This document shows, piece by piece, positions 44,754-57,630 of a stretch of DNA of 64,000 nt. The notes below the pieces were generated by a model. The model worked only from the letters and a program-made list of their open reading frames with translations. It ran no database searches and had not been told where the DNA came from. The position numbers were made by a program, and so were the translations under genes. The DNA is from Lactobacillus sp. ESL0785 (GTDB lineage Bacteria > Bacillota > Bacilli > Lactobacillales > Lactobacillaceae), in the NCBI RefSeq assembly GCF_029395455.1, contig NZ_CP113916.1:682001-746000 (forward strand). The letters are read 5' to 3'. Positions within the stretch are counted from its first letter, which is position 1; each line of letters opens with the position of its first letter.

Positions 44754-45383
44754 ATGGGTAAATTTACAGTTTTGAATCATCCGTTGATTCAGCACAAGTT
44801 AACCATTATTAGACGTAAGGAAACGAGTTCGAATGAATTCCGGCGCATTGTTGGTGAAATCGGTGGGTTAATGACCTATGAAATTACCAGAGACTTACCA
44901 TTGCAAGATGTTGAAATTGAAACACCGATTGGTAAGACTACTCAAAAAGAAATTGCTGGTAAGAAGATGACAATTGTACCAATTTTACGTGCCGGAATCG
45001 GAATGCTTAATGGAGTAATGGAAATGATTCCGTCAGCTAAAGTTGGCGTAATTGGAATGTATCGTGATGAAGATACGTTAAAACCGCATGAATATTTCTG
45101 TAAAATGCCGAAAGATATCGCTGAACGTGAATGTTTAGTTGTTGATCCGATGTTAGCAACGGGTGGTTCTGCTAACATGGCAATTGAAGCCTTGAAAAAG
45201 CGGGGCGTTAAAGATATTAAGCTTGCTGTTTTAGTTGCAGCTCCTGAAGGTGTTAAGGCGATCCAAGAAGAAAATCCGGATGTTGATATCTACGCTGCTG
45301 CTGAAGATGACAAACTATTGCCGAACGGCTATATTTTCCCTGGTCTGGGGGATGCCGGTGACCGTTTATTTGGGACAAAATAA
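44754..45383 (+). CDS. upp: Uracil phosphoribosyltransferase
   Basis: This 209-residue enzyme has the PRPP loop [10 protein letters not shown] near residue 131, LRAGIGM near 80 and the C-terminal uracil-binding region [12 protein letters not shown]. It makes UMP from uracil and PRPP. AAGGAGG precedes the ATG. It lies before the ATP synthase operon, as in bacilli. Confidence 0.97.
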   Translation: MGKFTVLNHPLIQHKLTIIRRKETSSNEFRRIVGEIGGLMTYEITRDLPLQDVEIETPIGKTTQKEIAGKKMTIVPILRAGIGMLNGVMEMIPSAKVGVIGMYRDEDTLKPHEYFCKMPKDIAERECLVVDPMLATGGSANMAIEALKKRGVKDIKLAVLVAAPEGVKAIQEENPDVDIYAAAEDDKLLPNGYIFPGLGDAGDRLFGTK

Positions 45384-45500
45384 CTTTAATTTGACAAAAT
45401 AATTTTCGAATTCGCTTACATTTTTCACAAAATTAATGTTTGGTGTTAATATTGTATGAGTGTTCGATAATTGAGCACAGGAAGGGAGGTCCGCGAAGTA

Positions 45501-46214
45501 ATGGAGAAATCATTTGTTTTTAAATTCTTGGGCTTAAACTTTGATCTTACAGGGATCATTGGCTCAACTTTAATGGCAGCCGTGGTTTTATTTGTCTGCA
45601 TTTGGCTTTCACGTAAAGTTGAAATGAAACCTAACAAAAAGCAAAATGTCCTTGAAGCTCTACTTGACTTCACTAATAACATTGTTAAAGATAATGTTGG
45701 GGATGTCGATGCGCAGAGACATTTGTCATTGTATGCTTTCGTTTTGTTTCTCTTTATCTGGTTTATGAACATGCTTGGCTTGTTCCTAGAAGTCAAAGCT
45801 GGCGACTATATGTTTGTTAAGTCGCCAACAGCCGACCCAGTGACGACAATGTCGTTTGCAATGATGACCTTGCTTCTATCATTCACGTTTGGAATGCAAA
45901 AATTTGGCGTTGGTGGTTATTGGCGCAACTATGCTGCACCAGTTAGCTTTTTGTTCCCCATTAATATGATTGAGGAAATCACCAACTTTTTGACGCTATC
46001 TTTGCGTTTATATGGGAATATCTATGCTGGTGAAGTTTTGTTAACACTAATTGGAAATAGTTTAGCTCCAAGCTTTGGTATTTCAACGTTAATCTTAGCT
46101 GCGCCACTTGCAATGATTTGGCAAGGTTTCTCTGTCTTCATTGGCTCTATCCAGGCATATGTTTTCGTAACTTTATCAATGGTATACATTGGCAAAAAAG
46201 TTACAAAAGAATAA
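45501..46214 (+). CDS. atpB: ATP synthase subunit a
   Basis: This 237-residue membrane subunit has five to six helices and the conserved Arg helix LSLRLYGNIYAGE near residue 165, which lines the proton path. GGGAGG lies upstream of the ATG at 45501; the earlier frame start at 45471 lies before this site. First gene of atpBEFHAGDC. Confidence 0.95.
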   Translation: MEKSFVFKFLGLNFDLTGIIGSTLMAAVVLFVCIWLSRKVEMKPNKKQNVLEALLDFTNNIVKDNVGDVDAQRHLSLYAFVLFLFIWFMNMLGLFLEVKAGDYMFVKSPTADPVTTMSFAMMTLLLSFTFGMQKFGVGGYWRNYAAPVSFLFPINMIEEITNFLTLSLRLYGNIYAGEVLLTLIGNSLAPSFGISTLILAAPLAMIWQGFSVFIGSIQAYVFVTLSMVYIGKKVTKE

Positions 46215-46232
46215 TTTTTTGGAGGTTTAAAT

Positions 46233-46457
46233 ATGTCACAAGCTTTTAAATATATCGCTGCAGCAGTTGCAGCTGGACTTGCTGCTTTAGCTGCTTCATG
46301 GGGTAACGGTAAGGTTATTACCAAGACCATTGAGAGTATGGCTCGTCAACCAGAAAGTGCTGGTAACTTGAGATCAACAATGTTTATTGGTGTTGGTTTG
46401 ATTGAAGCCGTACCAATCTTGGCAATTGTTATTGCGTTCCTGATTCTCTTCCTTTAA
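46233..46457 (+). CDS. atpE: ATP synthase subunit c
   Basis: This 74-residue hairpin of two membrane helices has a polar loop with ARQPE and a proton-carrying Glu in [14 protein letters not shown] near residue 53. It forms the rotor ring. Ribosome site TTGGAGG is strong, fitting its high copy number. Confidence 0.96.
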   Translation: MSQAFKYIAAAVAAGLAALAASWGNGKVITKTIESMARQPESAGNLRSTMFIGVGLIEAVPILAIVIAFLILFL

Positions 46458-46503
46458 TTTTTGCTAATAAGAATTTAGGTTGAAAAAGAGAGAAGGGCAG
46501 TAA

Positions 46504-47013
46504 ATGACATTTCAAACTTTATTTGCAGCCTCAGGTCATATTTACCTTGGTAATACTCTTTGGTATTTAATTGTTTTTGCAATTTTGCTCGTTCTGGTTA
46601 AGCATTATGCTTGGGGACCAGTTTCCGAAATGATGGAAAAACGGCGCCAAAAGGTAATTGAGGACTTAGATTCAGCTGCAAGTGATCGTAAAAAAGCTGA
46701 AGTTTTGGCGAATGAACGTGAAGCTGCCTTGAAGAATTCAAGACAAGAGGCAACTCAGATTCTCTCTGAAGCAAAGACTAACGCGCAAAAGACGAGTAGT
46801 AAAATTGTGGCTAGTGCTAACGATGATGCTGCTTCAATTCATGAAAAGGCTAAGGCTGATGCTGCACAAGCAAAGACTGATGCTTTGAATGAGGCGCGTG
46901 GTCAAGTCGCAGATATTTCAGTTGCAATTGCAGAAAAAGTAATTGCTAAGAACTTATCTGCTGATGACCAGAAAGAGTTAGTCAATCAATTCATTAAGGG
47001 GCTGAATGAATAA
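46504..47013 (+). CDS. atpF: ATP synthase subunit b
   Basis: This 169-residue protein has one N-terminal membrane helix (about residues 15-35) and a long charged, alanine-rich helix that forms the peripheral stalk dimer. Its stop overlaps the atpH start (TAATG). Confidence 0.94.
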   Translation: MTFQTLFAASGHIYLGNTLWYLIVFAILLVLVKHYAWGPVSEMMEKRRQKVIEDLDSAASDRKKAEVLANEREAALKNSRQEATQILSEAKTNAQKTSSKIVASANDDAASIHEKAKADAAQAKTDALNEARGQVADISVAIAEKVIAKNLSADDQKELVNQFIKGLNE

Positions 47014-47561
47014 TGGCCTTAAGTAGAGAAGAAATAGCTGCACGTTATGGAGGTGCACTGTTTGGCTATGCACAGGACACGAATTCTTTGGTTGCTGTTC
47101 ATGCGGATTTACAAGAATTGGCACAAGCTGTTTCCGCTAATCCGCAAATCTTAAACGTTTTTAGTGATCCGATTTTCAATAGTATTGAAAAGAAAAAGTC
47201 ACTTTCTGTAATTGAGCAAGGCTTAACAGCAGAAGTACAAAATTTTTTGAATTTTCTATTGGACTACAATCGCTTTAACGATTTGCTTGATATCATTGAT
47301 CGGTTTAATGATTTGTATGATGAAGCAAATAAGATTACATCTGGTACTGCAACTACTGCAGTTAAGTTGGATGATGCGCAGCTAACAGCTTTGAGCCGTT
47401 CATATGCGCAAAAGTACGGCCTAAAAGATGTTCGCCTTGAAAATCAGGTGGATAAGGATATTTTAGGTGGTGTCATTTTGCAGATCGGTGATCGGTTAAT
47501 TGACGGTTCCGTTAAAAATAAGCTGAAAAAGATTCGCGTTCAGTTAATTAATAAAGATTAA
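47013..47561 (+). CDS. atpH: ATP synthase subunit delta
   Basis: This 182-residue stalk subunit has the N-terminal helical domain beginning [14 protein letters not shown] and the C-terminal motif [16 protein letters not shown]. It joins b to the alpha ring. It overlaps atpF by one base. Confidence 0.94.
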   Translation: MALSREEIAARYGGALFGYAQDTNSLVAVHADLQELAQAVSANPQILNVFSDPIFNSIEKKKSLSVIEQGLTAEVQNFLNFLLDYNRFNDLLDIIDRFNDLYDEANKITSGTATTAVKLDDAQLTALSRSYAQKYGLKDVRLENQVDKDILGGVILQIGDRLIDGSVKNKLKKIRVQLINKD

Positions 47562-47575
47562 AAGAGGTGAAACCA

Positions 47576-49087
47576 TTGAGCATTAAAGCAGAAGAAATTA
47601 GCTCTTTAATCAAGCAGCAACTTGAACACTATGATGACAAACTCGATATTGATGAAGTCGGAGTTGTCACATACATAGGTGATGGTATCGCCCGAGCTCA
47701 CGGACTAAACAATGTTTTGGCTAATGAGCTGTTAAAATTTGACAATGGTTCTTATGGGATTGCGCAAAACCTTGAAGCTAATGATGTTGGTATCATTATT
47801 TTGGGTAGTTTTGACAATATTCGTGAAGGTGACCAAGTTAAAAGAACTGGTCAAATCATGCGTGTGCCAGTTGGTAAGGAATTAATTGGTCGGGTAGTTA
47901 ACCCATTGGGTCAACCAGTTGATGGCTTAGGTGACATCAAGACTGATAAAACACGTCCAATTGAATCAACTGCTCCTGGTGTTATGGAGCGGCAATCAGT
48001 TAATCAACCATTGCAAACAGGGATTAAGGCGATTGATGCGTTGGTACCAATCGGTCGAGGTCAGCGTGAGTTAATTATTGGTGACCGTAAAACCGGTAAG
48101 ACAAGTTTAGCGGTTGATACAATTTTGAATCAAAAGGGACAGGATGTTATTTGTATCTATGTCTTCATTGGTCAAAAAGAATCAACTGTTAGAACTGAAG
48201 TAGAAACATTGAAACGCTTTGGCGCAATGGATTATACGATTGTTGTTGAAGCTGGACCTAGTGAACCAGCACCGATGCTCTATATTGCACCGTATGCTGG
48301 TACAGCGATGGGCGAGGAATTTATGTACAATGGCAAGGATGTTTTGATTGTCTTTGATGACCTATCTAAGCAAGCCGTTGCTTATCGTGAACTTTCCTTG
48401 CTTCTCCGTCGTCCGCCTGGTCGTGAAGCTTATCCTGGTGATGTTTTCTACTTGCATTCACGTTTACTAGAGCGTAGTGCTAAGTTGAGCGATGAACTTG
48501 GTGGCGGTTCAATGACGGCTTTACCGTTTATTCAGACTGAGGCCGGTGATATTTCAGCGTATATTCCAACCAACGTAATTTCAATTACGGATGGGCAGAT
48601 TTTCTTACAAAGTGATTTATTCTTTGCTGGAACTCGTCCTGCCATTGATGCCGGTAATTCGGTTTCTCGTGTTGGTGGTAGTGCACAGATTAAAGCAATG
48701 AAAAAGGTAGCCGGTACTTTGCGTACTGATTTGGCTGCCTTCCATGAGTTGGAAAGTTTTGCGCAGTTTGGTAGTGATTTAGATCAAGCTACTCAAGCTA
48801 AATTGAATCGTGGTCGGCGCATTGTTGAAGTTTTGAAACAACCTTTGCATGCCCCAATTCCAGTTGAAAAGCAAGTTGTAATCCTGTATGCCTTAACACA
48901 TGGTTATTTGGATTCTGTCCCAGTTGAAGATATTGCTCGGTTTGAAAAGGAATTGTACGACAACTTCGACAGTTCTCAAGCAGACTTATTAAAGCAGATT
49001 CGTGAAACTGGTGAATTACCAGATGAGAAAGAATTACAAGCTGCAATTAGCAAATTCGCTGATAGTTTTTCACCAAGTAATAAATAG
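47576..49087 (+). CDS. atpA: ATP synthase subunit alpha
   Basis: This 503-residue subunit has P-loop [13 protein letters not shown] near residue 170 and signature [17 protein letters not shown] near 360. A TTG at 47576, eight bases after AGAGG, gives the usual MSIKAEEIS start; a GTG at 47567 overlaps the ribosome site and is less likely. Confidence 0.96.
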   Translation: MSIKAEEISSLIKQQLEHYDDKLDIDEVGVVTYIGDGIARAHGLNNVLANELLKFDNGSYGIAQNLEANDVGIIILGSFDNIREGDQVKRTGQIMRVPVGKELIGRVVNPLGQPVDGLGDIKTDKTRPIESTAPGVMERQSVNQPLQTGIKAIDALVPIGRGQRELIIGDRKTGKTSLAVDTILNQKGQDVICIYVFIGQKESTVRTEVETLKRFGAMDYTIVVEAGPSEPAPMLYIAPYAGTAMGEEFMYNGKDVLIVFDDLSKQAVAYRELSLLLRRPPGREAYPGDVFYLHSRLLERSAKLSDELGGGSMTALPFIQTEAGDISAYIPTNVISITDGQIFLQSDLFFAGTRPAIDAGNSVSRVGGSAQIKAMKKVAGTLRTDLAAFHELESFAQFGSDLDQATQAKLNRGRRIVEVLKQPLHAPIPVEKQVVILYALTHGYLDSVPVEDIARFEKELYDNFDSSQADLLKQIRETGELPDEKELQAAISKFADSFSPSNK

Positions 49088-49097
49088 GAGGTAGTTT

Positions 49098-51523
<2,426 letters not shown>

Positions 51524-51534
51524 GGTGATGTCAA

Positions 51535-51972
51535 ATGGCTGATCCAGAAAAACTTTTTTTAGTAAATGTTGTTACTCCTGATGGCGTGATCTATTCACAT
51601 CATGCCAGTATTATTGAAATGCGGGCAATTGATGGGCAGCGTTCAGTGATGTATAATCACTTGCCAATTTTAACGCCGTTGACAATTGGTGAAATTAAAG
51701 TCAAGCGCAGTCAAGAATTAGATCAGGCTGTTAATCATATTGCTGTTAGTGGTGGTTATTTTGAATTTTCTGATAACGTTGCAACAGTAATTGCTGACAG
51801 TGCTGAGCGATCTCAAAATATTGATGTTTCACGGGCACAAGCTGCTCGTGAACGAGCTCAAAAGCATATGGAAGAAGCAAAGGCTAAGCATGACCAACGT
51901 TCATTAGAAAGAGCTCAGGTTGCATTAAGACGGGCTGTAAACCGAATCAGTGTTTACAACTCGGATAATTAG
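51535..51972 (+). CDS. atpC: ATP synthase subunit epsilon
   Basis: This 145-residue protein has an N-terminal beta sandwich ([11 protein letters not shown], then [11 protein letters not shown]) and a C-terminal helix hairpin ([12 protein letters not shown] and [13 protein letters not shown]) that can inhibit the enzyme. Last gene of the atp operon; a terminator follows. Confidence 0.95.
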   Translation: MADPEKLFLVNVVTPDGVIYSHHASIIEMRAIDGQRSVMYNHLPILTPLTIGEIKVKRSQELDQAVNHIAVSGGYFEFSDNVATVIADSAERSQNIDVSRAQAARERAQKHMEEAKAKHDQRSLERAQVALRRAVNRISVYNSDN

Positions 51973-51985
51973 TAATAAGAGTTTT

Positions 51986-52017
51986 AAACGGATGCACAAG
52001 AGTGTATCCGTTTTTTA
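51986..52017 (+). terminator. Terminator of the atp operon
   Basis: AAACGGATGCAC / GTGTATCCGTTT with a 4-base loop and T run. Confidence 0.9.
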
Positions 52018-52044
52018 TTTAGCTGAAGAAAAGTGAGAAAGATT

Positions 52045-52275
52045 ATGTTTCAACTTGGTGTCCATGCTTTAATTAGTATTGTAATTTATTTGATTACGAT
52101 TGGCTTATCTTTTCAAATAATGAAAAGTATTAGAATTGAAAAAATTATCAGAAAAGGTAGGACGTTTGAAGCACAGTTGTTGTTGATTTTTGCAGCAATT
52201 GGTCTTGGTTTTTTGGTTGGGAATTTCTTTATCACCTTAATCGATACATCGTTGCAGTTAAGCAATTTCTTTTAA
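52045..52275 (+). CDS. DUF1146 family membrane protein
   Basis: This 76-residue protein has two membrane helices (about 8-28 and 48-68) with a basic loop, matching DUF1146/YwzB found after atp operons in bacilli. Function unknown. An in-frame GTG at 52033 is possible but the ATG at 52045 has AGAAAG nearby. Confidence 0.8.
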   Translation: MFQLGVHALISIVIYLITIGLSFQIMKSIRIEKIIRKGRTFEAQLLLIFAAIGLGFLVGNFFITLIDTSLQLSNFF

Positions 52276-52361
52276 GACTTAGTAAAAAGAAAGAAGACCA
52301 AGGCAAACCTGTTTTCTTTATGGTAAAATGGACAATGAATATTTATGGAGGATTTTTCATC

Positions 52362-53351
52362 GTGGCACGAGATATAGGAATTGATTTAGGGACAGCAAAC
52401 GTGCTCATTAACGTCTCCGGTAAAGGAATCGTGTTAAATGAGCCATCAGTAGTTGCTGTCAATACAGGTACAAATAAAGTAGTGGCGGTTGGAACCGAAG
52501 CATATAAGATGGTCGGCCGCACACCCGGTAATATTCGGGTTATCCGTCCTCTAAAAAACGGCGTAATTGCTGATTTTGATATTACGGAAGCAATGCTGTC
52601 GTATTTTATTGAAAAGCTGAATGTTAAAGGTTTTATGTCTAAGCCCAATATTTTGATTTGTGCGCCAACAGGTGTCACTTCAATTGAGCAAAAGGCAATT
52701 ATTCAAGCAGCAGAAAAATCTGGCGGTGGCAAGGTTTACCTTGATTTTGAGCCCAAAGTTGCTGCTGTTGGTGCAGGACTAGACATTTTTAAGCCGCAAG
52801 GTAATATTGTAATTGATATTGGTGGTGGTACGACAGATATTGCTGTGCTGTCAATGGGTGAAATTGTTACTAGCCAATCTTTGCGTTATGCTGGTGACCG
52901 AATGAACCAAGCTGTGATTGCTTATATTAAAAATAAACATAACTTGCTAATTGGTTCGCGGACAGCTGAACAGATTAAAATTGAAATCGGTAGTGCCTTT
53001 GAGCCGGATAAAGAGCAGTCAATTACTGTTCGTGGGCGTGATGTTGTTGATGGACTACCGAAGCAGGCAACGGTTACAGCTCCCGAAATTCAGGAAGCTT
53101 TGCACGATGGTTTAATGACAATCATTGCAGCAACAAAGGAAGTCTTGGAAAAGACACCGCCTGAATTATCGGCTGATATTATTGATCGCGGCATTATGTT
53201 AACCGGTGGTGGGGCTTTGCTTAAGAATATTGATAAGCTAATATCATATTACCTGAAGGTTCCAGTTTTAACAGCTGATCATCCACTTGAAGCCGTTGCT
53301 TTAGGTACTGGTACGTTGCTTAAAAATATTGAAAAACATCAACGTCATTAA
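52362..53351 (+). CDS. mbl: Rod-shape actin homologue MreB/Mbl
   Basis: This 329-residue actin-fold protein has phosphate-1 motif [13 protein letters not shown] at residues 4-16, phosphate-2 [16 protein letters not shown] near 145 and the adenosine motif [13 protein letters not shown] near 285. It guides lateral wall synthesis with RodA, encoded 1.5 kb away. GTG 52362 with GGAGGA upstream gives the normal start; ATG 52320 would add 14 atypical residues. The mbl name over mreB rests on position. Confidence 0.9.
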   Translation: MARDIGIDLGTANVLINVSGKGIVLNEPSVVAVNTGTNKVVAVGTEAYKMVGRTPGNIRVIRPLKNGVIADFDITEAMLSYFIEKLNVKGFMSKPNILICAPTGVTSIEQKAIIQAAEKSGGGKVYLDFEPKVAAVGAGLDIFKPQGNIVIDIGGGTTDIAVLSMGEIVTSQSLRYAGDRMNQAVIAYIKNKHNLLIGSRTAEQIKIEIGSAFEPDKEQSITVRGRDVVDGLPKQATVTAPEIQEALHDGLMTIIAATKEVLEKTPPELSADIIDRGIMLTGGGALLKNIDKLISYYLKVPVLTADHPLEAVALGTGTLLKNIEKHQRH

Positions 53352-53368
53352 TTAATCGGGGGTTTGAC

Positions 53369-53662
53369 TTGCGTAAAATTTTAATTTTGCTAGTTAAATT
53401 TTATCAGAACTTTATCTCGCCTGTATTGCCTAACAGTTGTCGATATTATCCAACTTGTTCAGCTTATATGATTGCGGCATTAAAAAAGCATGGTCCAATT
53501 TTAGGTTTAATCATGGGGATTTGCCGCATTTTGCGTTGTAATCCGTTTGTACGCGGTGGTGTTGATCCAGTTCCTGATCGCTTTACTATTTTTCGCAATC
53601 CTCATCCGGAAAAGTATGAGGATGAAATTATTGCACGCAAATTTCACCCGGACGTGAAATAG
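53369..53662 (+). CDS. yidD: Membrane protein insertion efficiency factor YidD
   Basis: This 97-residue protein has the YidD core [21 protein letters not shown] near residue 20 and an R-C-N-P motif. It assists YidC-dependent insertion. It starts with TTG, and GGGGG lies 8 bp upstream. Confidence 0.92.
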   Translation: MRKILILLVKFYQNFISPVLPNSCRYYPTCSAYMIAALKKHGPILGLIMGICRILRCNPFVRGGVDPVPDRFTIFRNPHPEKYEDEIIARKFHPDVK

Positions 53663-53670
53663 GAGATAAA

Positions 53671-53898
53671 ATGTCAAAAAAACCAGAAAATATTAATATT
53701 GAAATAAACGAAGTTAAAGGTAAAGAAATTCCAACTTGGGAAGTTGTTATTCCAAATAGGAAAACAATTGGTTTGATTGAAAAAACAGCTGGTCGTTATC
53801 GTGCAACTACGATGAAGACTAATAATGTTTTATATGCTAAAAGTTTAGAGAGTAGTATCAATGACTTACTTTCTTACTTTGCACTGCATGAAAAATAG
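53671..53898 (+). CDS. DUF2969 family protein
   Basis: This 75-residue soluble protein reads KEIPTWEVVIPNRKTIGLI near residue 15 and fits the lactobacillar DUF2969 family found between yidD and rodA. Function unknown. It has a GGAGAT site and sits 8 bp after yidD. Confidence 0.8.
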   Translation: MSKKPENINIEINEVKGKEIPTWEVVIPNRKTIGLIEKTAGRYRATTMKTNNVLYAKSLESSINDLLSYFALHEK

Positions 53899-53910
53899 AT
53901 GTGATTATTG

Positions 53911-55104
53911 ATGGTAAAAGTAGAAAACAAGACAGATTTATTTGATCGGATTGCATGGAACGTTGTTATTCCCGTTGTTTTACTAGCAGTTGTTGGTCTG
54001 TATTCGATTTATTTTGCTGCAATTGATGATCCTAGTCATATGGGAAGTCCAGTTAAGGCAGTAGCAATGCAGGGATTATGGTATATTATTTCTCTTGCGA
54101 TTGTGATTTTTGTCATGCAATTTGATGCGGAGCAGTTGTTTAGGATTGCACCGTATATCTATGCTTGTGGAATTTTGTTATTGATTGCGGTTTTGTTCTT
54201 CTATAACCGTGGCGTTGCTGGTGATACAGGTGCCAAAAGTTGGTTTAAGTTGGGCCCGATTTCGTTTCAACCTTCAGAAGTTATGAAACCCGCCTTTATT
54301 TTGATGCTGGCACGGGTTGTGCATGAGCATAACCAAAAATTGGCTCATACAATTAAAAATGATTGGATATTGATTGGTAAGGTTGTTGCATGGTTATTGC
54401 CAATTGCGATTTTACTAAAATTACAAAACGATTTTGGTACCATGCTTGTCTTTATTGCGATTGTTGGTGGTGTAATTTTAGTTTCTGGAATTTCGTGGAA
54501 AATTATCACACCAATGTTTGTGGCAGTTTTTATCTTGGCAGCAGGAGTAATCTTTATGGTAACAACACCTGGCGGTCAAGCATTTCTAAGTCATTTCTTT
54601 CAGGCATACCAGTTTAAACGGATTATGTCATGGTTAAATCCTGCAACTGACACTTCAAAAGGTGCTTACCAGTTATGGCAAAGTATGCAGGCAATTGGGT
54701 CAGGACAGTTATTTGGTAATGGCTTTGGTAAGTTAAGCGTTTATGTTCCGGTACGTGGTTCAGACATGGTCTATTCAGTTATTGGTGAATCTTTTGGCTT
54801 TGTTGGTAGTGTAGCTGTCATTTTACTTTATTTATATTTAATTGTTCAAATGGTAAAAATCACATTTGAAACTAGAAATGCTTTCTATTCCTATGTTTCA
54901 ACAGGTGTTATTATGATGATTTTGTTCCATGTTTTTGAAAATGTGGGTATGAGTATTGATTTGTTGCCATTAACGGGAATTCCATTGCCGTTTATCTCAC
55001 AAGGTGGGTCAGCTTTAATTGGTAACATGATCGGAATTGGAATGATTTTGTCAATGAAGTTCCACAATAAAGATTATATGTTTAGTAAGGCTGGCGACTT
55101 TTAA
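53911..55104 (+). CDS. rodA: SEDS peptidoglycan polymerase RodA
   Basis: This 397-residue, ten-helix SEDS protein has the catalytic region KPAFILMLARV with W-F-K-L-G-P-I-S-F-Q-P-S-E upstream, and the late motif LLPLTGIPLPFISQGGSALIGN. It polymerises glycan strands for elongation. Placement after mbl supports RodA over FtsW. Confidence 0.92.
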   Translation: MVKVENKTDLFDRIAWNVVIPVVLLAVVGLYSIYFAAIDDPSHMGSPVKAVAMQGLWYIISLAIVIFVMQFDAEQLFRIAPYIYACGILLLIAVLFFYNRGVAGDTGAKSWFKLGPISFQPSEVMKPAFILMLARVVHEHNQKLAHTIKNDWILIGKVVAWLLPIAILLKLQNDFGTMLVFIAIVGGVILVSGISWKIITPMFVAVFILAAGVIFMVTTPGGQAFLSHFFQAYQFKRIMSWLNPATDTSKGAYQLWQSMQAIGSGQLFGNGFGKLSVYVPVRGSDMVYSVIGESFGFVGSVAVILLYLYLIVQMVKITFETRNAFYSYVSTGVIMMILFHVFENVGMSIDLLPLTGIPLPFISQGGSALIGNMIGIGMILSMKFHNKDYMFSKAGDF

Positions 55105-55122
55105 AGTCACTTATTTATTACA

Positions 55123-55158
55123 AAAAGAGCATTCAACTTGAGTTGAATGCTCTTTTTA
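55123..55158. terminator. Shared terminator of rodA and usp
   Basis: AAAAAGAGCATTCAAC / GTTGAATGCTCTTTTT is a perfect 16-bp stem with loop TTGA. Confidence 0.93.
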
Positions 55159-55176
55159 CTTGCTATTAGTTGACAA

Positions 55177-55635
55177 TTACTTAGTCAAAGATGAATTTTC
55201 TTTTATCCGACAGACCAAAATATCGCAATTAGCAGTTCTAGTAACATATTCTGTAACACTACCAATTAAAATTCGTTCAACGGCATTAAGACCAGTCGCA
55301 CCAACGACAATTAAGTCAATCTGATGCTTTTTAGGAAAATCATGCGCGATAATTGCTTTTGGTGAACCAAATTCAATTGAGTAGTGGACATTTGTTAAAC
55401 CCGCTTGCTTAGCCTGATTATAGTAATCTTCCATTTTTTCTTTGGCATCATTAGATACCTGCTCAACCATTTCGGAGTCAAAGCTAGATACGTTCTGAAA
55501 TGAACGCGTATCAATGACATGTAAAATCTCTAGAGTTGCATCGTTGTGCTTAGCTGCAGCAATTGCCTTGGTAAAAGCCAAATCTGCTTCTTTAGAACCA
55601 TCAACAGCGACTTGGATGTGGTGATATTGTTTCAT
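55177..55635 (-). CDS. Universal stress protein
   Basis: This 152-residue UspA-fold protein has VAVDGSKEADLAF near the start and the ATP motif VVGATGLNAVERILIGSVTEYV (G-x2-G-x9-G-S/T) near 115-135. It likely binds ATP and acts in stress tolerance. It stands downstream of 6S RNA, as reported for other lactobacilli. Confidence 0.92.
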   Translation of the reverse strand: MKQYHHIQVAVDGSKEADLAFTKAIAAAKHNDATLEILHVIDTRSFQNVSSFDSEMVEQVSNDAKEKMEDYYNQAKQAGLTNVHYSIEFGSPKAIIAHDFPKKHQIDLIVVGATGLNAVERILIGSVTEYVTRTANCDILVCRIKENSSLTK

Positions 55636-55682
55636 ATTAAAAACACCTCTTTCACCCTCTATTTTACCAAACTTTTGGTTAA

Positions 55683-55964
55683 TTATTCATTCTTTTGATT
55701 AATTAATAGACTAAAACTTAAAATTGTGATGGAACTTAAAATCAAGGTAATTAAATTAAGATAGCGATTACTTTGCCATAAAAGAAAAACACCGAGCAAA
55801 CATTCTGCTAATAAAAAGATAGCTGTCCAAGTCATAATTGACTTGAAGTTTTCTGTGCTTTTACTATTGTACATTAGAAAATTGCCGTTACGATTGTGCC
55901 ACAAGTAATAGGCCGTGATTAATAGGATTAAGAGATAAACTGCCATGATGACTTTAATAATCAT
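55683..55964 (-). CDS. Small three-helix membrane protein
   Basis: This 93-residue protein has three hydrophobic helices (about 3-22, 41-59, 63-85). A GGAG lies before the ATG at 55964; an earlier in-frame TTG at 55979 would precede this site. No family recognised. It lies between 6S RNA and usp. Confidence 0.6.
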   Translation of the reverse strand: MIIKVIMAVYLLILLITAYYLWHNRNGNFLMYNSKSTENFKSIMTWTAIFLLAECLLGVFLLWQSNRYLNLITLILSSITILSFSLLINQKNE

Positions 55965-55977
55965 AAAAAATCTCCAC

Positions 55978-56003
55978 AAAAAAACGGTCTAAAGACCGTT
56001 CTA
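55978..56003 (-). terminator. Terminator of the 6S RNA gene
   Basis: On the minus strand AACGGTC/GACCGTT with a 4-base loop is followed by TTTTTTT. Confidence 0.88.
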
Positions 56004-56017
56004 CTAAATTTCTAAAT

Positions 56018-56212
56018 AAAATCCGAGTTGACTACACAAAGCACAATGACGCTTGTTGAACCCGCAGTGTTCAAAAATTGAGTAGTAGCGCAGCGAATAT
56101 GGATCCTATTCTGAGATAGTCTTCCGATTCGGTAGTTATTTACTTACTCGCACGTCTTTAGTTTGATCGGTCAACTTTATACATTTAAGCTTGCTGATCA
56201 ACTCAGATCAGT
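56018..56212 (-). ncRNA. ssrS: 6S RNA
   Basis: On the minus strand a promoter with TTGACA and TAAGAT (17-bp spacer) precedes about 195 nt whose ends pair over 11 bp (ATCTGAGTTGA near the 5' end with TCAACTCGGAT at the 3' end). Internal segments pair to a long rod with bulges, as in 6S RNA. It lies between rarA and usp, the position known for L. delbrueckii 6S and for the Lacto-usp motif. It sequesters sigma-A RNA polymerase in stationary phase. Confidence 0.88.
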
Positions 56213-56328
56213 ATTATCTTACCCAATGTCACGATATTTGTCAAGAAAGTTGGGTGCAGCGGGTATTCAGCCTTGATATGGTTAATAAAATTTTTTACTC
56301 ATGTAAAATGTTAATGTGCAAAATTTAA

Positions 56329-57630
56329 TTATTTATGCAGCCCATCTTTTTGCATTTTATGCAAGACTTGGTATTGCTTTTTAAATGCTTTTTCGATTTT
56401 AGAATTACCCTTAGGCGTAAAGTACTGTTTGCCCAGTAATTTATCAGGCAAATACTGTTGAGGTATCCAGTCATTAGGATAAGCATGTGGGTAAGTGTAA
56501 TCTATGCCGTGGCCTAGTTTTTTAGCACCAGAATAGTGGGCATCTTTAAGACTGGCGGGAATGGTACCAATGTCGTTTTTGCGCACATCAGCTAAGGCAG
56601 TATCAATTGCAGTCATGGCACTGTTACTCTTAGGGGAGAGGGCAAGTTCAATGACTGCATTGGCTAGTGGAATCCGGGCTTCGGGAAAGCCAAGATTTTG
56701 TGCTGCCTGAATGGCGATTAGTGCGTGCTGAGCAGCAGCAGGGTTGGCTAAGCCAATATCTTCGTAGGCAATTACACTGAGTCTGCGACAGATCGAAATC
56801 AAGTCGCCAGACTCAATTAAGCGTGCTAGATAATGCAATGCTGCATCGGTATCGGAACCGCGGATTGATTTTTGAAAGGCAGAAACCAAATCGTAGTGGC
56901 CGTCACCATTAGCATCAAAGTTCTGGCTGCGCATTTGAATAGAATCAGCCATTTCTTGTTGAGTGATGGTAAATGCAGTGTCTTTTTTCCCAGCAGTGGT
57001 TAGTTCTTGTTTAGTTGATCTTACGGCAAGTTCAAGGCCGTTGAGTGTTGCTCGTAAGTCACCATTGCCTTTTTGAATTAACAATTTTTGGGCATCATCA
57101 GTTAGCTTAACCTTGTATTTACCCAGACCATTCTCTTTATCGGTTAATGCTCGCGTAATTGCTTGGGCAATATCCTTTTCTGCTAATGGCTTTAGTTCAA
57201 AAATCTGACAGCGTGACCGAATAGCAGGCAAAATGGAAATATACGGATTTTCTGTAGTAGCGCCAATTAAAATGATTTGACCTGATTCGAGTAGCGGCAA
57301 GAGAAAATCTTGCTTAGTCTTATCCAAACGATGAATTTCATCAAGCAGCAAGATAACAGTGCCACTCATTTTGCCTTCAGCTGCAACTTGCTCTAGTTGC
57401 TTTTTACTGTCGGTTGCTGCATTTAATTTTCGAAAAGCATACTTAGTTGAGCCAGCAATAGCACTAGCAATGCTGGTTTTACCGATACCAGGTGGGCCAT
57501 AAAGGATCATTGACGATAGCAACTTGGCTTCGACCATTCGGTGAATGATTTTACCGGGACCGATTAAATGTTGTTGACCAACAACTTCATCCAGATGTTG
57601 CGGACGCATTCGATATGCTAATGGCTTCAT
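56329..57630 (-). CDS. rarA: Replication-associated recombination protein RarA
   Basis: This 433-residue AAA+ protein has Walker A LYGPPGIGKTSIA near residue 45, Walker B ILLLDEIHR near 95, sensor TTENP and a C-terminal MgsA tetramerisation domain. It acts at stalled forks. GGAGG precedes ATG 57630; its first codon overlaps the stop of the upstream gene. Confidence 0.94.
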   Translation of the reverse strand: MKPLAYRMRPQHLDEVVGQQHLIGPGKIIHRMVEAKLLSSMILYGPPGIGKTSIASAIAGSTKYAFRKLNAATDSKKQLEQVAAEGKMSGTVILLLDEIHRLDKTKQDFLLPLLESGQIILIGATTENPYISILPAIRSRCQIFELKPLAEKDIAQAITRALTDKENGLGKYKVKLTDDAQKLLIQKGNGDLRATLNGLELAVRSTKQELTTAGKKDTAFTITQQEMADSIQMRSQNFDANGDGHYDLVSAFQKSIRGSDTDAALHYLARLIESGDLISICRRLSVIAYEDIGLANPAAAQHALIAIQAAQNLGFPEARIPLANAVIELALSPKSNSAMTAIDTALADVRKNDIGTIPASLKDAHYSGAKKLGHGIDYTYPHAYPNDWIPQQYLPDKLLGKQYFTPKGNSKIEKAFKKQYQVLHKMQKDGLHK

